Notes under the pieces: generated by a model | Told to the model about the DNA's origin: nothing | Seen by the model: only the letters and a program-made list of their open reading frames with translations | Databases searched by the model: none | Shown: positions 63,833 through 64,000 of the stretch, one piece after another | Layout of the letters: each line of letters begins with the position of its first letter | Position numbering within the stretch: position 1 is the first letter of the stretch | From: SZAS-103 sp036496805 | GTDB taxonomy: Bacteria > Pseudomonadota > Gammaproteobacteria > Xanthomonadales > Xanthomonadaceae | NCBI GenBank assembly: GCA_036496805.1 | Contig: DASXKN010000029.1 | Coordinates: 310,001-374,000 of the forward strand | Direction of reading: 5' to 3' | Length of the DNA: 64,000 bases | Position numbers and translations under genes: made by a program

Positions 63833-64000
63833 GCCTTACCTCCCGTGCCTTCGCCCCGCCTTGCGGGACGGAGGCCGACACGATACCCGCTTTTCGTCAT
63901 GTCGGCCTTTACGGCCGTCCCCGGTCCGCCGGTCGGGCATTGTTCGCCGGATGGAACGGTGAGGGTATCGTTTGCGGCCTGTGGCAAGCTTCCTGCGCCC

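Overview
The window is chromosomal DNA from a high-GC Gram-negative bacterium, most probably a gammaproteobacterium of the order Xanthomonadales/Lysobacterales; the family cannot be fixed by eye. The inference rests on the housekeeping order rplU-rpmA-obgE / rpsT / murJ-ribF-ileS-lspA-ispH, the min operon, a bacterial arginyl/leucyl-transferase (bpt), a fused rlmKL, purT, many xanthomonad-type secreted hypothetical proteins and GC-rich codon use throughout. There is no prophage, integrase, transposase or CRISPR array; the mobile-looking material is limited to REP-like palindromes and short duplications.

Layout. 0-2 kb: divergent pstS (partial) and an OprO/OprP porin, each behind a recognisable Pho box. 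2-4.8 kb (minus): echA, a truncated RnfC-like ferredoxin, an RnfD-like membrane protein and nth, tightly overlapped. 4.9-7.5 kb: FKBP isomerase, a DUF1289-Nudix fusion and a tandem rhodanese. 7.5-13.7 kb: a broken Cys-rich lipoprotein, a crotonase, a PCuAC copper chaperone, a repeat cluster, a thioesterase and uvrA, and a periplasmic protein. 13.8-23.9 kb: the ribosome/cell-wall core rplU-rpmA, obgE, rpsT (minus), then murJ and the ribF-ileS-lspA-cupin-ispH run, closed by tRNA-Thr(CGT). 24-29.5 kb (minus): a secreted GH44 glycosidase, a small HExxH protein with a duplicated tail, and GNAT-minC-minD-minE.

29.7-38 kb (plus): a DesK/NarL-type two-component pair followed by a degenerate 3' copy of the regulator, a membrane-anchored SRPBCC protein, a Gld-like ABC system (ATPase, permease, auxiliary), DUF423 and an AlkA-like glycosylase. 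38-42 kb (minus): small secreted proteins, an M15 peptidase, and an SPFH / micropeptide / ribbon-helix-helix group with a direct-repeat candidate operator, then a secreted propeller-like protein. 42-47 kb: purT, bpt, an EF-hand protein, a DUF2007 protein and tesB. 47-50 kb: a 913-residue YadA-type trimeric autotransporter. 50-54 kb: ampD, an alpha/beta hydrolase with rlmKL, and a PmtA-like methyltransferase. 54-64 kb (minus): an M20 peptidase, an FG-GAP protein, GNATs, RidA, an amidohydrolase, a PPPGY-repeat secreted protein and small conserved proteins.

Most genes are ordinary core or xanthomonad accessory genes. The less ordinary signals are the Rnf remnant, the MinD N-terminal extension, the in-frame TGA in the lipoprotein, the partial gene duplications at 26 and 31.5 kb, the composition change at the ileS 3' end, an EF-hand loop inside the adhesin and the SPFH micropeptide operon. 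No feature amounts to a clearly new defence or mobile system.
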